From: Neobacillus mesonae
GTDB lineage: Bacteria > Bacillota > Bacilli > Bacillales > Cytobacillaceae
Assembly: GCF_001636315.1 (NCBI RefSeq)
Contig: NZ_KV440949.1
Coordinates: 4,358,084 to 4,422,083, forward strand
DNA length: 64,000 bases
Direction: 5' to 3'
Shown: piece by piece, positions 28,195 through 36,556 of the stretch
Layout: each line of letters opens with the position of its first letter
How positions within the stretch are numbered: the stretch's first letter is position 1
The notes under the pieces: generated by a model
What the model was told of the DNA's origin: nothing
The model's database searches: none
What the model saw: only the letters and a program-made list of their open reading frames with translations
Translations under genes and position numbers: made by a program

Positions 28195-29697
28195 ATGGGG
28201 GAGGAAGCTAAAAAAACATTACAACAAAGAAAACAAACGAAAAAGCCGCTGGTATTAGCCTCAGTCATGCTGGCGATGTTTATGGGGGCAATTGAGGCGA
28301 CAATTGTTTCAACCGCGATGCCGGCAATAGTGGCTGATTTAGGCGGATTCACATTGTATAGCTGGGTGTTTTCAGCCTATTTATTAATGAATTCGATTAC
28401 TGTACTGATTTATGGGAAATTGTCCGACTTATTTGGAAGAAGGCCGATTCTTACTTTTGGAATTATTCTCTTTTTAATTGGCTCCATCCTTTGCGGATTT
28501 GCCACTTCTATGCAAATGTTAATTATTTTCCGCTTAATTCAAGGATTTGGTGCCGGCGCAGTTGCCCCAATAGCCACAACAATTGTAGGTGATATCTATA
28601 CGCCAGAGGAAAGAGCAAAAATTCAAGGATATCTTTCCAGTGTTTGGGGGATTTCGGCCATTACAGGTCCTGCTATTGGCGGTCTATTGGTCCAATATGT
28701 CAGCTGGAAATATGTATTCTGGATTAATGTTCCTCTTGGGATTCTTTCCCTTATTGGTTTATGGTTATTTTTACATGAAAATGTTCAGCAGAAAAAACAT
28801 GAAATTGATTATGGTGGTGCTGTCCTCTTAACTATTACCATTTCCACTATTATGCTGCTCTTGGTTGAGGGAGGAAGCCGCTGGTCATGGGGGTCCTGGC
28901 AGGCTCTCGGGTTATTAGTTCTAGCCTTGATCGCGCTGTGCGCTTTTGTCTTTCAGGAAGGCCGGGCTAATGAACCGATGATGCCATTTTCAATTTGGAA
29001 ACAAAAATCGATTTTTATTGCCAATATTGTTTCGTTGACAACAGGAATCATGTTAATCGGTATATCTAGTTTCCTGCCGACATTTGTACAAGGGGTAATG
29101 GAAAAGACTCCGATTGTAGCGGGTTTTACCTTAACAACGATGTCAATCGGCTGGCCGATTGCCTCAACGCTCTCAGGCAGAATGCTTATTTCCATTGGCT
29201 ATCGTAAGACTTCCATTATTGGTGGTGTATTTTTAATCATTGGAAGTATCGCTTTTGTGACAATGTCAGCTTCCTCAGGTCCGTTATGGGCAGCTGTCGG
29301 TTCTTTTTTAGTAGGGGCAGGAATGGGGTTAACTTCAACGGCATTTATTGTTTCCATTCAAAGTACTGTCGGCTGGGAACAGCGTGGAATTGCTACGGCA
29401 GCGAATATGTTTATGCGGAATCTGGGAAATACCATTGGTGCGGCTCTTTTAGGCGGAATCTTAAATAACCGCATGATGAATTATTTTCATCAGAAAGCAG
29501 CAGAGCTTACTGTTGACGATGCTAATAAGCTGTTAAAGGCGGAAGAACGTGCCAATCTATCAAGCTCCATTAAAACAATCTTACAAAATGGGCTGACGAA
29601 TTCCTTGCATTCTGTCTACTATGTGGTTCTCGCATTTGCCGTTATCAGCCTGTTGTTTATATTATTTATACCGAAAAGTAATGAACGTTCTGTATAA
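28195..29697 (+). CDS. DHA2-family (14-TM) MFS drug exporter
   Basis: This 500-residue EmrB/QacA-type transporter has about 14 membrane segments. The motif-A loop after TM2 (GKLSDLFGRRPI), motif C (GISAITGPAIGGLL) and the TM1 signature MGAIEATIVSTAMPAI are characteristic of proton-coupled multidrug exporters. Substrates are not predictable. GAGGTG precedes ATG 28195. It lies between darB and ccpC, with no obvious terminator before ccpC. Confidence 0.87.
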   Translation: MGEEAKKTLQQRKQTKKPLVLASVMLAMFMGAIEATIVSTAMPAIVADLGGFTLYSWVFSAYLLMNSITVLIYGKLSDLFGRRPILTFGIILFLIGSILCGFATSMQMLIIFRLIQGFGAGAVAPIATTIVGDIYTPEERAKIQGYLSSVWGISAITGPAIGGLLVQYVSWKYVFWINVPLGILSLIGLWLFLHENVQQKKHEIDYGGAVLLTITISTIMLLLVEGGSRWSWGSWQALGLLVLALIALCAFVFQEGRANEPMMPFSIWKQKSIFIANIVSLTTGIMLIGISSFLPTFVQGVMEKTPIVAGFTLTTMSIGWPIASTLSGRMLISIGYRKTSIIGGVFLIIGSIAFVTMSASSGPLWAAVGSFLVGAGMGLTSTAFIVSIQSTVGWEQRGIATAANMFMRNLGNTIGAALLGGILNNRMMNYFHQKAAELTVDDANKLLKAEERANLSSSIKTILQNGLTNSLHSVYYVVLAFAVISLLFILFIPKSNERSV

Positions 29698-29730
29698 ACT
29701 ACATGGCTTTTTGGAAAGGAGTGCTTAAAC

Positions 29731-30618
29731 ATGTCCTCGTTATCCGAATTTCAATTACTTGCTGTTTTAGCGCAGGAAATGAATATGCGAAAAGCGTCTG
29801 AACGTTTATTCGTATCACAGCCAGCCTTGTCACAGCGTCTTCAGACAATTGAAAAAGAATGGGGGACGAAGCTGTTTATTCGTTCGCAAAAAGGGCTGTC
29901 ATTAACCCCTGCTGGTGAGCTGGTTATCGAGTTTGTAAATGACGTCCTTAAAAAGGAAGAAAAGGTTCGCGAAACATTATATTCACTGCAATCGGGTGTT
30001 TCCGGAACATTAAGAATTGCGGTGGCATCAATTGTAGGCCAGAATTGGCTGCCGGAAGTATTAAAGAAATATGTTGATAAATATCCTCAGGTGAAAATTT
30101 CGCTGATGACCGGATGGAGCAGCGAAATATTAAATTGTTTGTATGATGATCAAGTACATATCGGGATTATTAGAGGCACTCCTGATTGGAAGGGAGTCAA
30201 AATTCATCTTTTCCAAGACCCGCTTTATCTCGTTGACAGGGAGATTACACAACAAGATCAGGTGTTAAAAACTGACCGTCCATTTATTCAATTCAAAAGC
30301 GATTCGAACTATTATCAGGAAATTCAGGATTGGTGGATGCGTAATTTTAAAACATCGCCAAAGAGAACAGTTGTTGTTGACCAAATTGAAACATGTAAGC
30401 AAATGGCGTTTAATGGTATCGGTTATGCCATTTTACCCGCGATAACGTTAACGAAGGCCGGGCAAAGTATTTTTAAAATCCCGCTTGTTGATGAGAATAA
30501 TCTCCCAGTTGCCAGGGATACATGGTTATTAGGATATGAATCTGCCTTCCAGTTGAAACAGGTTCAAGCGTTTGTTGAACTGGTTAAAGAACATATTTCT
30601 GAATCCTCAGACCAATAA
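29731..30618 (+). CDS. ccpC: LysR-type regulator CcpC
   Basis: This 295-residue protein has a winged helix at the N terminus (MRKASERLFVSQPALSQRLQ) and a periplasmic-binding-protein-like effector domain. It matches B. subtilis CcpC (YkuM) in length and location next to the dapH block. CcpC represses citrate synthase and aconitase genes and responds to citrate, linking carbon state to the TCA cycle. The DNA targets are not in this window. Ribosome site AAAGGAGTG. Confidence 0.82.
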   Translation: MSSLSEFQLLAVLAQEMNMRKASERLFVSQPALSQRLQTIEKEWGTKLFIRSQKGLSLTPAGELVIEFVNDVLKKEEKVRETLYSLQSGVSGTLRIAVASIVGQNWLPEVLKKYVDKYPQVKISLMTGWSSEILNCLYDDQVHIGIIRGTPDWKGVKIHLFQDPLYLVDREITQQDQVLKTDRPFIQFKSDSNYYQEIQDWWMRNFKTSPKRTVVVDQIETCKQMAFNGIGYAILPAITLTKAGQSIFKIPLVDENNLPVARDTWLLGYESAFQLKQVQAFVELVKEHISESSDQ

Positions 30619-30690
30619 AATATTTTTTCTTGTTTTCACTGCCTTAGTTTGTTAAAGTATTTTTTAGTATGAAAAAAGGGGGAACTATAA

Positions 30691-31395
30691 ATGATGGATG
30701 CACATGAAATTATTTCTTTTATCCAAAATAGCAAAAAATCCACACCGGTTAAGGTATATGTAAAAGGTGACCTAGAAGGTATTGAATTTGGAAGTAATTC
30801 AAAATCCTTTATCAATGGATCTACAGGTGTTGTTTTTGGTGAATGGTCAGAAATCGAAGCTGCTTTGGAAGCGAATAAAGCGAAAATAGAAGATTTTGTG
30901 ATTGAAAGCGACCGCCGTAATTCAGCCATTCCATTATTGGATACAAAGCATATTAATGCTCGCATTGAACCGGGTGTCATTATTCGTGATCAGGTAGAAA
31001 TTGGTGATAATGCTGTCATTATGATGGGTGCTGTTATTAATATTGGCGCAGTGATCGGTGAGAAAACGATGATTGACATGGGGGTCGTTCTTGGTGGACG
31101 AGCAACGGTCGGAAAGAACTGCCATATTGGCGCCGGTACGGTGTTAGCTGGTGTAATTGAACCGCCGTCCGCGAAACCTGTTATTATCGAGGATGATGTA
31201 GTAATTGGCGCAAATGCGGTTGTACTTGAAGGCGTGACTGTAGGAGAGGGTGCGGTTGTTGCTGCCGGTGCCGTAGTTACTCAAGATGTTGCACCATTTA
31301 CAGTAGTCGCAGGTACACCTGCACGGAAAATTAAAGATATCGATGAAAAAACAAAATCAAAAACAGAAATAATGCAGGAACTAAGACAATTATAA
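30691..31395 (+). CDS. dapH: Tetrahydrodipicolinate N-acetyltransferase DapH
   Basis: This 234-residue left-handed beta-helix acetyltransferase acetylates tetrahydrodipicolinate in the acetylase branch of lysine/diaminopimelate synthesis. Hexapeptide repeats run from about residue 85 ([22 protein letters not shown]...) to 210, with [17 protein letters not shown] and [14 protein letters not shown] at the end. The start follows AAAAAGGGGGA. It is paired with dapL, with a hairpin between them. Confidence 0.94.
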   Translation: MMDAHEIISFIQNSKKSTPVKVYVKGDLEGIEFGSNSKSFINGSTGVVFGEWSEIEAALEANKAKIEDFVIESDRRNSAIPLLDTKHINARIEPGVIIRDQVEIGDNAVIMMGAVINIGAVIGEKTMIDMGVVLGGRATVGKNCHIGAGTVLAGVIEPPSAKPVIIEDDVVIGANAVVLEGVTVGEGAVVAAGAVVTQDVAPFTVVAGTPARKIKDIDEKTKSKTEIMQELRQL

Positions 31396-31400
31396 TAAAC

Positions 31401-31434
31401 AAATAAGCGTGGAAGCTATTCCACGCTTATTTTT
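31401..31434 (+). terminator. Hairpin between dapH and dapL
   Basis: AAATAAGCGTGGAA-GCTA-TTCCACGCTTATTT then TT. It is a complete intrinsic terminator shape only six bases before the dapL ribosome site, so it may attenuate or stabilise the dapH message. Confidence 0.75.
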
Positions 31435-31449
31435 AAAGGAGTGACGAAA

Positions 31450-32574
31450 ATGAATAGCTTAATTCAAATACGCCGGGACCTGCATCAAATTCCTGAACTG
31501 GGCTTTCAAGAATATAAAACTCAGGCCTATATATTAAATTACCTACATTCAATGCCTCAGGACCGGCTTACAATAAAAAAATGGAAGACTGGCTTATTTG
31601 TTAAGGTTCACGGTATGAATCCAAAGAAAACGATTGGTTACAGAACAGATATCGATGGACTGCCAATAACGGAAGAAACCGGGCTGTCGTTTTCCTCCAC
31701 ACATGAGGCCAAAATGCATGCTTGCGGTCACGATTTTCATATGAGTATAGCTTTAGGGGTACTAACCCATTTTGTACATAATCCGATTGACGATGACCTA
31801 TTATTTATTTTTCAGCCGGCGGAGGAAGGGCCGGGCGGGGCGGAACCGATGCTGCAGACAAAAGAAATGCAGGAATGGATGCCAGATATGATTTTTGCTT
31901 TGCATATTGCTCCGGAATATCCGGTCGGAGCAGTGGCGGTCAAAGAGGGATTATTATTCGCCAATACTTCTGAATTATTTATTGATTTAAAAGGGAAAGG
32001 TGGGCATGCCGCGATGCCACACCAAACAAATGATATGGTGATTGCGGCATGTGCACTGGTTTCTCAATTACAAACAATTATTGCGAGAAATGTAAATCCT
32101 TTAGATTCTGCGGTTATTACGATTGGAAAGATTACAGGGGGAACGGTTCAAAATATAATTGCGGAAACGGCAAGACTTGAAGGGACGATTCGAACACTAA
32201 CTCCGGAATCAATGGCAAAGGTGAAGCACCGCATTGAGGCCATTGTTGCCGGTATTGAGACAGGCTTTGAATGTGAAGCAAATATTGATTATGGTTCTAT
32301 GTATTATCAAGTCTATAATCATGAAGAACTAACACGGGAATTTATGAGTTTTCTCAAGGAAGATCCGGAGGTTAAGCTAATTGAATGTAGGGAAGCGATG
32401 ACTGGAGAAGATTTTGGTTACATGTTAAAGGAAATACCTGGATTCATGTTTTGGCTTGGCGTTAACACTCCATATGGTCTCCATCATGCAAAGTTAAACC
32501 CAAATGAGGATGCAATTGGAGCGGCGGTAAGAATTATGACAAATTATATAACATTTAAGGGAAATCATAAGTGA
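31450..32574 (+). CDS. dapL: N-acetyl-diaminopimelate deacetylase DapL
   Basis: This 374-residue M20-family metallohydrolase removes the acetyl group added by DapH. Metal-site motifs include [25 protein letters not shown] and [11 protein letters not shown] start at ATG 31450, eight bases from AAAGGAG; the GTG at 31441 is part of the ribosome site region. The length equals B. subtilis YkuR/DapL. It forms the lysine/cell-wall pair with dapH. Confidence 0.92.
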   Translation: MNSLIQIRRDLHQIPELGFQEYKTQAYILNYLHSMPQDRLTIKKWKTGLFVKVHGMNPKKTIGYRTDIDGLPITEETGLSFSSTHEAKMHACGHDFHMSIALGVLTHFVHNPIDDDLLFIFQPAEEGPGGAEPMLQTKEMQEWMPDMIFALHIAPEYPVGAVAVKEGLLFANTSELFIDLKGKGGHAAMPHQTNDMVIAACALVSQLQTIIARNVNPLDSAVITIGKITGGTVQNIIAETARLEGTIRTLTPESMAKVKHRIEAIVAGIETGFECEANIDYGSMYYQVYNHEELTREFMSFLKEDPEVKLIECREAMTGEDFGYMLKEIPGFMFWLGVNTPYGLHHAKLNPNEDAIGAAVRIMTNYITFKGNHK

Positions 32575-32709
32575 GAATAAGAGTCGTTTTATTTTATTGT
32601 TATGGTTAATTATGCTAAAATGATGGTGGATTAAGGGAAAATATGTTACATATCGTCGTTTATTCTTCCATAGTCAGGGCAAACTGATTAAGGGGAATTG
32701 AGGCAGAAT

Positions 32710-32743
32710 ATTATAATTAATATTTATTTAAATTAATTATAAT
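32710..32743. repeat. Perfect 12-bp inverted repeat upstream of the ykuU promoter
   Basis: ATTATAATTAAT (32710-32721) and ATTAATTATAAT (32732-32743) are exact reverse complements separated by 10 bases. The right arm ends 6 bases before the -35. A dimeric regulator site is plausible; the arms contain TTATAAT/ATTATAA, half-site words of PerR boxes, but the spacing is not that of a canonical box. Confidence 0.7.
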
Positions 32744-32749
32744 TTAATA

Positions 32750-32778
32750 TTGACTCAAAATAAGAATTAGCCTATAAT
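32750..32778 (+). promoter_or_regulatory. SigA promoter of ykuU
   Basis: TTGACT (32750-32755), 17 bases, TATAAT (32773-32778). Confidence 0.85.
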
Positions 32779-32855
32779 GAAACATGTAAACAAGATAGCA
32801 AATGAGAATTGCTATAAAAACTCATTTTATCAATATACTATGGAGGGATTTTAAA

Positions 32856-33404
32856 ATGCCAGAACGTATGGTAGGTAAACAAGCTCCACGTTTCGAAATG
32901 GACGCAGTATTACCAAATAAAGAATTTGGTAAAGTAAGCCTTGAAGAAAACATGAAAAATGACAAATGGACAGTATTGTTCTTCTATCCAATGGATTTCA
33001 CATTTGTGTGCCCGACTGAAATTACAGCAATGTCTGACCGCTATGAAGAATTTGATGATCTAGATGCAGTGGTAATTGGTGCTTCTACTGATACAATTCA
33101 TACCCACCTTGCTTGGATTAAAACAGATCGTAAAGAAAATGGTCTTGGCGATTTAAACTATCCTTTAGCTGCGGATACAAACCACGTTGTTGCTCGTGAC
33201 TATGGTGTATTAATCGAAGAAGAGGGTGTTGCACTTCGCGGCCTATTCATCATCGACCCAGAAGGCGAATTAAAATACTCTGTAGTAAACCACAACAACA
33301 TTGGCCGTGATGTTGATGAAACATTACGTGTTCTTCAAGCATTACAAACAGGCGGACTTTGCCCAGCAAACTGGAAGCCTGGACAAGCTACACTTAATGT
33401 GTAA
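32856..33404 (+). CDS. ykuU: 2-Cys peroxiredoxin YkuU
   Basis: This 182-residue AhpC/TSA-family peroxiredoxin reduces hydroperoxides. The peroxidatic cysteine is in FTFVCPTEIT and the resolving cysteine in GGLCPANW. The start ATG 32856 follows TGGAGGG; the 18-codon extension from 32802 runs into the leader and is rejected. Its codon choice is compatible with high expression. It is followed by ykuV after a terminator. Confidence 0.93.
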   Translation: MPERMVGKQAPRFEMDAVLPNKEFGKVSLEENMKNDKWTVLFFYPMDFTFVCPTEITAMSDRYEEFDDLDAVVIGASTDTIHTHLAWIKTDRKENGLGDLNYPLAADTNHVVARDYGVLIEEEGVALRGLFIIDPEGELKYSVVNHNNIGRDVDETLRVLQALQTGGLCPANWKPGQATLNV

Positions 33405-33418
33405 TTTTAAATGAAATT

Positions 33419-33453
33419 GATAGACCTAACCATACTGTGTTAGGTCTATTTTT
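33419..33453 (+). terminator. Terminator between ykuU and ykuV
   Basis: TAGACCTAAC and GTTAGGTCTA pair around CATACTGT, followed by TTTTT. It overlaps the ykuV leader, so ykuV would be expressed by partial readthrough. Confidence 0.8.
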
Positions 33454-33472
33454 AAAATAAGGGGGCGTTTAA

Positions 33473-33928
33473 ATGAAGTTACGCGAACAGATGCCGGAAT
33501 TAACAGGAGCAACCGAATGGCTTAATGGACAAGTAACGAAAGATGAACTGGTCGGCCAAAAACCAACACTAATTCACTTCTGGTCCATTAGCTGTCATTT
33601 ATGTAAAGAAGCCATGCCGCAAATCAATCAATTCCGTGACCAATATAACGATAAATTAAACGTTGTAGCTGTCCATATGCCAAGGTCAGAAAATGATTTA
33701 AATATTGAAGAAATCAAGCAGGTTGCAGCTGAGCACGGAATTACGCAGCCGATTTTTGTAGATAGCGAGCATAAATTAACCGATGCATTTGAAAATCAAT
33801 ATGTTCCTGCATATTATGTATTTGATAAAGACGGTAAGCTTCGTCACTTCCAAGCTGGCGGAAGCGGCATGAAGATGCTGGAAAAACGAGTTAACCGTGT
33901 TTTAGACGAGTTAGAAAAAGCTGAATAA
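33473..33928 (+). CDS. ykuV: Thiol-disulfide oxidoreductase YkuV
   Basis: This 151-residue thioredoxin-fold protein has the active site SCHLC (C-x-x-C; the usual WC start reads SC within FWSISCHLCKE) and no signal peptide, so it acts in the cytosol. B. subtilis YkuV is a low-potential thiol-disulfide oxidoreductase found next to ykuU, as here. The likely partner is the peroxiredoxin. Ribosome site AAGGGGGCG. Confidence 0.88.
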   Translation: MKLREQMPELTGATEWLNGQVTKDELVGQKPTLIHFWSISCHLCKEAMPQINQFRDQYNDKLNVVAVHMPRSENDLNIEEIKQVAAEHGITQPIFVDSEHKLTDAFENQYVPAYYVFDKDGKLRHFQAGGSGMKMLEKRVNRVLDELEKAE

Positions 33929-33944
33929 CTTTTGAAGGTTTAGG

Positions 33945-33978
33945 ACTGTTCGTTTTGAATAAACGAGCAGTTTTTTTA
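33945..33978 (+). terminator. ykuV terminator
   Basis: ACTGTTCGTTT and AAACGAGCAGT pair (one G.U), followed by TTTTTT. Confidence 0.85.
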
Positions 33979-34068
33979 TTTTCGACTTGGAACATATTGT
34001 AACCTCACCCTTTTTTTATCGTCGGTAATAGTAACCGTGATTTTAACACTAAAAAGGGGTGTCATGAG

Positions 34069-34971
34069 TTGAAAATACTAATAAAATGGCTGTCGATCGT
34101 ATTCCTGCTTTTTACGCTTGCTGCCTGCAGTTCAAGTAATTCCGAAAGCAAAGAGGCAATGGATTCAGCAAAAAGTATGGCTGGGGAAAGTACAGGAATC
34201 ATTGCAAAGAATGATGACCGCGCCGAAACAGATCAGAAAGCAACTGAAAATAATGTACAGGCTGAAAAAGTTGCCGCGCCTGCAAAGATGGTTATTTATC
34301 AAGCAGATTTACACCTTAGGGTAAAGAATTTCGAAAGAACTGTTCAAGTAATTGAGAAAAATGCGGCGAAATATGGCGGTTATATTGCGGAATCTAATGT
34401 CACAAGAGAGGGTAAAGAGCAATTAAGCGGTATGATAAAAATTCGGATTCCACAAACACATTTTCACCAATTTTTGGACGATGCTGAAGGAGAGGCAGCA
34501 GAGGTTCTCCAGCGTAATATTATCGGACAGGACGTAACTGAAGAGTATGTTGATTTACAGGCTAGATTGAAATCGAAACGGGTAGTTGAGGAACGATTAT
34601 TGTCGTTTATGAAAAATGCCGTAAAAACCGAGGACTTATTAAAAATTTCTAATGATTTAGCTGCTGTTCAGGAGGAAATTGAAACGATTGAAGGGAAAAT
34701 GAAATACCTGGAAAACCAGACCTCCTACTCAACAGTTACGATTACACTTTATGAAAATAAGGTGATTGTTCCGGAGATTGAAAATGATCAATTAAATACA
34801 TGGGACAAAACGAAAAAACAATTCATGAAAAGTACCAATTTATTACTGTCCGCTGTTTCGAGTTTAGTTGTCTTCATTTTCGGAAACCTGCCAATCATCG
34901 TAACAATAATTCTTCTTGGATTCATTGGTTTTTATATTTATAGAAAAAGGAAAAGAAATAATCAAAACTAA
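34069..34971 (+). CDS. DUF4349 lipoprotein
   Basis: This 300-residue membrane-anchored protein has a lipoprotein signal ending in TLAAC, a Ser/Lys/Glu-rich linker, a DUF4349 domain (YQADLHLRVKNFERTVQVIE ... GGYIAESNV) containing a long coiled coil (about residues 165-225), and a C-terminal transmembrane segment followed by a basic tail (IYRKRKRNNQN). So it is tethered at both ends. The start is TTG 34069 with AAAGGGGTG upstream. Function is unknown. Confidence 0.82.
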   Translation: MKILIKWLSIVFLLFTLAACSSSNSESKEAMDSAKSMAGESTGIIAKNDDRAETDQKATENNVQAEKVAAPAKMVIYQADLHLRVKNFERTVQVIEKNAAKYGGYIAESNVTREGKEQLSGMIKIRIPQTHFHQFLDDAEGEAAEVLQRNIIGQDVTEEYVDLQARLKSKRVVEERLLSFMKNAVKTEDLLKISNDLAAVQEEIETIEGKMKYLENQTSYSTVTITLYENKVIVPEIENDQLNTWDKTKKQFMKSTNLLLSAVSSLVVFIFGNLPIIVTIILLGFIGFYIYRKRKRNNQN

Positions 34972-35056
34972 CCATGAGCGGTAAAAACTTAATATAGCAA
35001 AAAAAGGTACCGTAATGATACAATATGAAGTAATTGTAATTGTTGGGGGAGTTTTT

Positions 35057-35716
35057 GTGAAAAAGAGTTTTGCAGTCATAGGTTTAGGTCGTTTCGGAGG
35101 AAGTATTTGCCGCACCTTAACGGATGAAGGAATGGAAGTACTAGCAATTGACGTTAATGAAGAACGAGTGAATGAATTTTCCATGATTGCCTCCCATGCG
35201 GTAGTCGGAGATACAACCGATGAAGCAGTATTGAAAAGCCTGGGGATCCGCAATTTCGATCATGTTATCGTTGCTATAGGGGACGACATTCAATCAAGCA
35301 TCCTTACTACATTGATCTTAAAAGAGTTAGGGGTAGCATGTGTTACCGCTAAGGCTCAAAATGATTATCATGAAAAGGTATTAAGAAAGATTGGCGCCGA
35401 CCATGTCGTCCACCCGGAAAGAGATATGGGAAAAAGGATTGCGAACAATATGACTTCCAGTAATGTTGTTGACTATCTTGAACTATCAGATGAACATAGC
35501 ATCGTGGAAATCGTCGCTAATGGAAAGATAGGCGGACATACGATCATGGATATGGATATTCGTAAGAAATATGGGTTAAACATCGTCGCTATTAAAAGGG
35601 GAGAAGACATCATTGTTTCACCGCTGGCATCGGAAATGATCCATATCAATGACGTTTTAATTGTAATAGGAACAGATAATGATATCGATCGATTTGAAAA
35701 AAAAGTTATGGAATAA
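35057..35716 (+). CDS. ktrC: K+ channel gating subunit KtrC
   Basis: This 219-residue protein has an N-terminal RCK/TrkA_N Rossmann domain (AVIGLGRFGGSICRTL) and a C-terminal RCK_C domain. It assembles in a ring that gates the KtrD potassium channel; c-di-AMP binds RCK_C and closes it in B. subtilis. The start is GTG 35057, preceded by TTGGGGGAG; the track-style start at 35015 is upstream of that site. No ktrD is near. Near-identical in layout to B. subtilis KtrC (YkqB), also next to rnjA. Confidence 0.92.
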   Translation: MKKSFAVIGLGRFGGSICRTLTDEGMEVLAIDVNEERVNEFSMIASHAVVGDTTDEAVLKSLGIRNFDHVIVAIGDDIQSSILTTLILKELGVACVTAKAQNDYHEKVLRKIGADHVVHPERDMGKRIANNMTSSNVVDYLELSDEHSIVEIVANGKIGGHTIMDMDIRKKYGLNIVAIKRGEDIIVSPLASEMIHINDVLIVIGTDNDIDRFEKKVME

Positions 35717-35730
35717 GTGCAAAGCAAAAC

Positions 35731-35749
35731 AGAGAAGCGATGCTTCTCT
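35731..35749. repeat. Left copy of duplicated terminator hairpin (element A)
   Basis: AGAGAAGCGATGCTTCTCT, a palindrome with an 8-bp stem, is repeated exactly at 36534-36552. It is the ktrC/rnjA bidirectional terminator duplicated by insertion of element A. Confidence 0.9.
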
Positions 35750-35845
35750 TTCAGATTGTCGAGAAAGGGTATTTTTCTCGGCAATTTTTCATTTTGTCAG
35801 ACTTAAAATACGGATTTTATAATAAGATTGACCATGCTAACGGGG

Positions 35846-35979
35846 CCTGTTGATTTCCGCTCCGGGCACTCGCTTTCCGCGGGGAGGTCCTGGAGCCTCC
35901 TCGTTGCTTTGCGCCTGTGGGGTCTCCAGTGACCTCTCAATCCCGCAGGAGTCGAGTGCCCTCCGCTCCAATCAACAGG
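35846..35979. repeat. Long imperfect palindromic repeat within element A
   Basis: CCTGTTGATTTCCGCTCC at the left end and CTCCGCTCCAATCAACAGG at the right end are near-perfect inverted arms, with CACTCG/CGAGTG inside and a GC-rich centre. Similar palindromes are, from memory, scattered through Bacillaceae genomes. Its right arm is missing in element B. Confidence 0.8.
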
Positions 35980-35986
35980 GAGCAAA

Positions 35987-36367
35987 TCAACCTAAAGAAT
36001 TGCAACACACCTTTTCCAACCTAGCTAAATGTGTTGCAATCTTTTTTTATATTTTGGCAGGCTGCAGTAAGGAGAGCCTGTTCACTCGCTTTCTTAAATC
36101 CCCGTAACTGGTAGTAAGAAGCCCATGCAGTTCTTTTGAGGCTGCAAAGTTTCGCTTAATTTTTTCCTTTCTAAATTTATAAAGCAGTTTTCCCGATTTA
36201 GATAAAAATCTCCTGGAAAATATTTGTTCCTTAAATCGATGTTGACGATTCCAGCTAATCGTGGAGTGATGTGGAACTGAATCCTTGAATTTTAAACCTA
36301 AAAACCAGCGGTAGGCTACGTTTATTCTTATTTCCCTTTCTAATCTCTTTTGGCTTAAACATTGATT
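35987..36367 (-). pseudogene. IS1182-family transposase remnant
   Basis: On the minus strand, in one frame, one reads REIRINVAYRWFLGLKFK, then DSVPHHSTISWNRQHRFKE, typical of the N-terminal DUF772 region of IS1182 transposases. It then jumps to a C-terminal piece (EKIKRNFAASKELHGL) that normally lies some 300 residues later. After a frameshift near 36065 the usual C terminus continues as AACQ and, in another frame, KKIATHLARLEK. The first ~60 residues and the middle with its catalytic residues are gone. So the gene is dead by deletion and frameshift. Confidence 0.85.
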
Positions 36368-36533
36368 TCACCACTTATTTAAATTATTTATTTGTTGAAC
36401 GAAGGTCTTTATTGAAATCAACAGACCTGTTGAAAAGCTTATATATTAATATTATTATAACGAATTAACGCAGTGAATCATTAAAGTGTTAATATAAGAT
36501 AAAAGGCCATCGAAAGTTTTTCGACAGCCTGAA

Positions 36534-36552
36534 AGAGAAGCGATGCTTCTCT
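36534..36552. repeat. Right copy of duplicated terminator hairpin; rnjA/ktrC terminator
   Basis: AGAGAAGCGATGCTTCTCT again, here followed by seven T on the plus strand. It abuts the rnjA stop. The identity to 35731-35749 extends two further bases. Confidence 0.9.
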
Positions 36553-36556
36553 TTTT

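Larger units (their letters stand above)
35750..36533. mobile_element. Degraded IS1182-like element A
   Basis: About 784 bases between the two hairpin copies. The ends are inverted: TTCAGATTGTCGAGAAA at the left, TTCAGGCTGTCGAAAAA read inward from the right, each with a subterminal small hairpin (CGAGAAA/TTTCTCG and TCGAAA/TTTCGA). The left ~205 bases are also present in element B in opposite orientation with about ten differences by eye. The interior carries a minus-strand transposase remnant and a Bacillaceae-type palindromic repeat. It interrupts the ktrC-rnjA terminator. No intact gene remains; short frames inside are not coding. Confidence 0.85.

Noticed and set aside
32711..32725. Canonical PerR box upstream of ykuU
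   Set aside because: Only the left half fits TTATAAT; the right half has about four of seven matches. The longer inverted repeat describes the sequence better.
35850..36107. 85-codon plus-strand frame and a 60-codon minus-strand frame inside element A
   Set aside because: They are composed of the palindromic repeat and the antisense of the transposase remnant, and lack ribosome sites.
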